A stretch of 64,000 nucleotides of DNA from assembly GCF_003254395.2 (NCBI RefSeq), contig NC_037638.1, positions 21,591,352 through 21,655,351 of the forward strand, in the 5' to 3' direction. Shown here piece by piece: positions 61,586 to 64,000 of the stretch; position 1 is the first letter of the stretch; each line of letters starts with the position of its first letter. The stretch is from Apis mellifera (lineage: Eukaryota > Arthropoda > Insecta > Hymenoptera > Apidae). The notes below the pieces were generated by a model. The model was not told where the DNA came from. It ran no database searches and saw only the letters and a list, made by a program, of their open reading frames with translations. A program made the position numbers and the translations under genes.

Positions 61586-64000
61586 TGTATATTTCCATTC
61601 GATCGTTCACAAACTTTTCCCTTTTTAGCTCCATTGAAAAAGTTTCAATAATACACCGTTTCGATAAAAATGTCGCAATCTCGAGAAAAACCCCTAATTA
61701 TCACGAGTGTATCTATAAAGCCATTCAAAGATTCTCGAAGAAACTTGGAATGAGATGCAGGGGAAGGGACGAAACCAGCCCTTACCATCCGTTTGGAACT
61801 GGTGGATCGTCTCGAAGTTAAATAGAATAACGAGAAGAATACCGACGGAGGAAAACGTTGCCCTATTACTCCTATCTTGGCGTTCGTTTCTTCGGCTAAC
61901 AATGCTCACTCCAGAACGACTAGCTTTCTGGTATATAACGATAATAGAGGTTGTCGTGCTCGCTATTGATACGCGTACACCGAAGCTTATCTGAAAGTGG
62001 TTACGTATTTCAGGGCTGACATTAGCTACCTTATCGCGAATAGGACCGGTCTATCGAGTCTTACCTCGACGCGCTAAATACAACTCTCTCTCTCTGTCTC
62101 TCGCCCATTCGTTCTTAGCACAAAAGTTGTCGCTCGATTGAATCGATTCTAATAAACGAGGGGGGTCGCTTTTAGATCCAATAATTTTAATAAAGACTCG
62201 TGCTCCAAGAGGAGGAGGAGAAGGGATTAGCGCGAGTTGGTCTAGTTTACAGGAATGGTATTTGATCGTTGCAACAAGTTGGAAAAAAATCAATATTTGT
62301 TCAAACTGGGGAGACCGCCTGAGTTTTTCCGCGATTAAAATGCGTCATCTGGAAATACACAACCCGTGAAGAGATATGTACACGTACGTGAGAAAGAATC
62401 TAATAACCTGTGGAAAATTGCGCGAGTCGAAATATACGTCGTAAACGTCAATGTCTCTCTCTCTCGGTTCGCAAATCGTGAGAACTATTTTACGAGCCGT
62501 TATCACGAGATTAGTTGGTTGAGCCTCGGTTGAACGGAAAATTTTAACTCGAAGCGAAGCCTCGAGCCAAGAATATATACATATATATTCTCTTCAAAGT
62601 GGGCGGCGAAATTTATTAATCGCGAAAGACCAATTAACGTCTAACGTTGGAAAAGTTAAGGCTTGCATAACGATCACGGGTGACAATGATCCTCAACAAG
62701 TTGCTGCGAGCGCAGGAAATAAACTCATCGAGAGCCTGGATCCACGAAACGACTAGGGCGTACGTCGTTTGCGGTGTACACGCGCAACGAAACAACTAGG
62801 AGCAGCAACTAGGAAGCGTGTCGGTGGGTTTAACGTTGGATAGATCCGTGGAAAGGTCCTTATCCTAAATCCGGATTCCAAACTCATCCGACCTAATCCG
62901 CGCGGTTCGAGTGCTCGTTGCAAACCGCTTCGACGATATTTGCGACAAAATATCGATTGTCAAATCGACTCGAAAAAGAGAGAGAGAGAGATTACGTTGT
63001 TATCTTTCTTGTATGAAACGAAATATAAATCCATCGCGATATTTTCGAAAACGTTGGAAAAAGTTTCGGATAAGAAACTCTCGATATTATGTCACAGAGA
63101 AGTATTATCCGTCTTCTCGATGGCTTCTTCTCTGGGTGTTGCGCGTAATCATGTCGAAGATTATACTCGAAGAGGGAGAGGAGGCGGTCCGATTTTCATG
63201 GAAATTTCTTCCTTTTCGAGAAGAGTTGGCGGATAATTACCGAGCGAGAGGGCAGCCTCCATCGATAAGGAGATGTGACTGCGCGTCATCCCGTAGATGA
63301 AACTTTGCAAGAAGGCGGAGGAGGGATAGGAGGAGAGAAACGCATTGTTCCAAGAAAGAAGAGGGGGGAATCGAATCTGCATCGATTTCCCGTTAATCCC
63401 TTTTTATCGAGAAGAGGAGAGCTCTCGCTCCTTCGACGAAGAGACTCGTCTACCTTGCAAAGAATTTTGCAAAGAATTTTCGTCACGCGCGTATATTGTA
63501 ATCGTTGCATATCGTTGCTGCATATATAGATCGAGGAAACGAACGGGATTAATCTTGGATCCTTTAAACGGACGCGATTTCGCCGAGGCTTTCTCGTTAT
63601 TAGCCCCGAGCGCTTGTGTCCGGAATTAATTACACGGTGTTCGTAAATCCAAGCGGAGTGGCGCGTAATATATTCATACTTTCGTCAACAGAGGCCGGAG
63701 TTACGGGGCAAAAAGTGAGCGCGGAGACAAAGAGCGTCGGGCCTTTTGAATTACTCGCAAGACGTGCAGCCCGCGAGAACTCGTCGGCGACGAACTTTTA
63801 CCGTGTACCAAGCTGTTCGAAAAGAACCCGGCCTCGCCGGAGGGAAAAGGTATTACCGGATTATTTGCCAGAGGAACAAGCTATCCAACTTCCTCGTGTT
63901 CCGTATTACGTCGTCTCAACGTGAGACTGAGAGAGAGAGACGCGACATTCTCCTCGCCGCCACCTTGGCTCCCCGAATAATTTCACTTCACGAGCGAGTA
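61586..64000. other. Sequence right of the mariner: no recognised gene
   Basis: No coding exon or known family was recognised. There is a CT run near 62082-62100, a TA palindrome near 62571-62590, and purine-rich stretches near 63170 and 63310. The plus-strand reading 63616-63924 has ordinary composition but a non-ATG start and no resemblance to a family. It is presumably further upstream intron of the hnRNP L gene or intergenic DNA. Confidence 0.4.

Noticed and set aside
1..64000. tRNA, rRNA and well-known insect microRNA genes
   Set aside because: Scanned by eye for tRNA B-box and arm patterns and for mature sequences such as let-7, miR-1, miR-8 and miR-184. No convincing instance; a covariance-model search would be decisive.

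Overview
The window looks like nuclear DNA of an insect, most probably a bee (Apis or a close hymenopteran). The evidence is AT-rich, CpG-rich intronic sequence packed with short simple repeats, one mariner-family transposon whose terminal repeats and coding sequence are of the type common in Hymenoptera, and metazoan splice sites. No bacterial genes, operons, rRNA or convincing tRNA genes were seen. The genus is inferred; no search was possible.

Only one host gene can be identified with confidence: a slice of the minus-strand gene for an hnRNP L-type RNA-binding protein (Drosophila orthologue smooth, sm). Three consecutive exons were found by protein similarity and splice sites: 51566-51651, 50829-50925 and 14669-14732 (transcription runs from high to low coordinates). 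Joined, they give 247 coding nucleotides (about 82 residues) covering most of the second RRM from helix 1 to the extension after the last strand. The exons for RRM1, RRM3, RRM4 and both ends of the gene are not recognisable here and probably lie outside. Nearly all the rest is therefore intron: a 36.1 kb intron (14733-50828), a 640-base intron (50926-51565), and parts of two flanking introns.

The most notable observation is that the 640-base intron has none of the GT-AG sites needed to keep the frame. It starts ATATCCTTTT and ends AC, with a branch-site-like TTTCTTAAT about 20 bases before the end. These are the marks of a U12-type AT-AC intron removed by the minor spliceosome, and only this splice restores the conserved Val-Glu-Phe-Asp of RRM2.

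Region by region: 1-14668 holds a satellite of about 24 copies of a 92-bp unit (1603-3830), with a capped hairpin in each unit and a nine-unit higher-order period, then unassigned intron-like sequence. 14733-50828 holds a second tandem array (about 184 bp x 7, 32501-33788), a GC-rich patch with CRE and E-box sites (about 35080-35480), a few weak ORF candidates and many microsatellites. 51858-52780 is a compound repeat just upstream of the exons. 60658-61585 is a mariner copy with perfect 30-bp terminal repeats but a 5'-deleted, nonsense-interrupted transposase. Most ORFs in the window are chance readings of low-complexity DNA.
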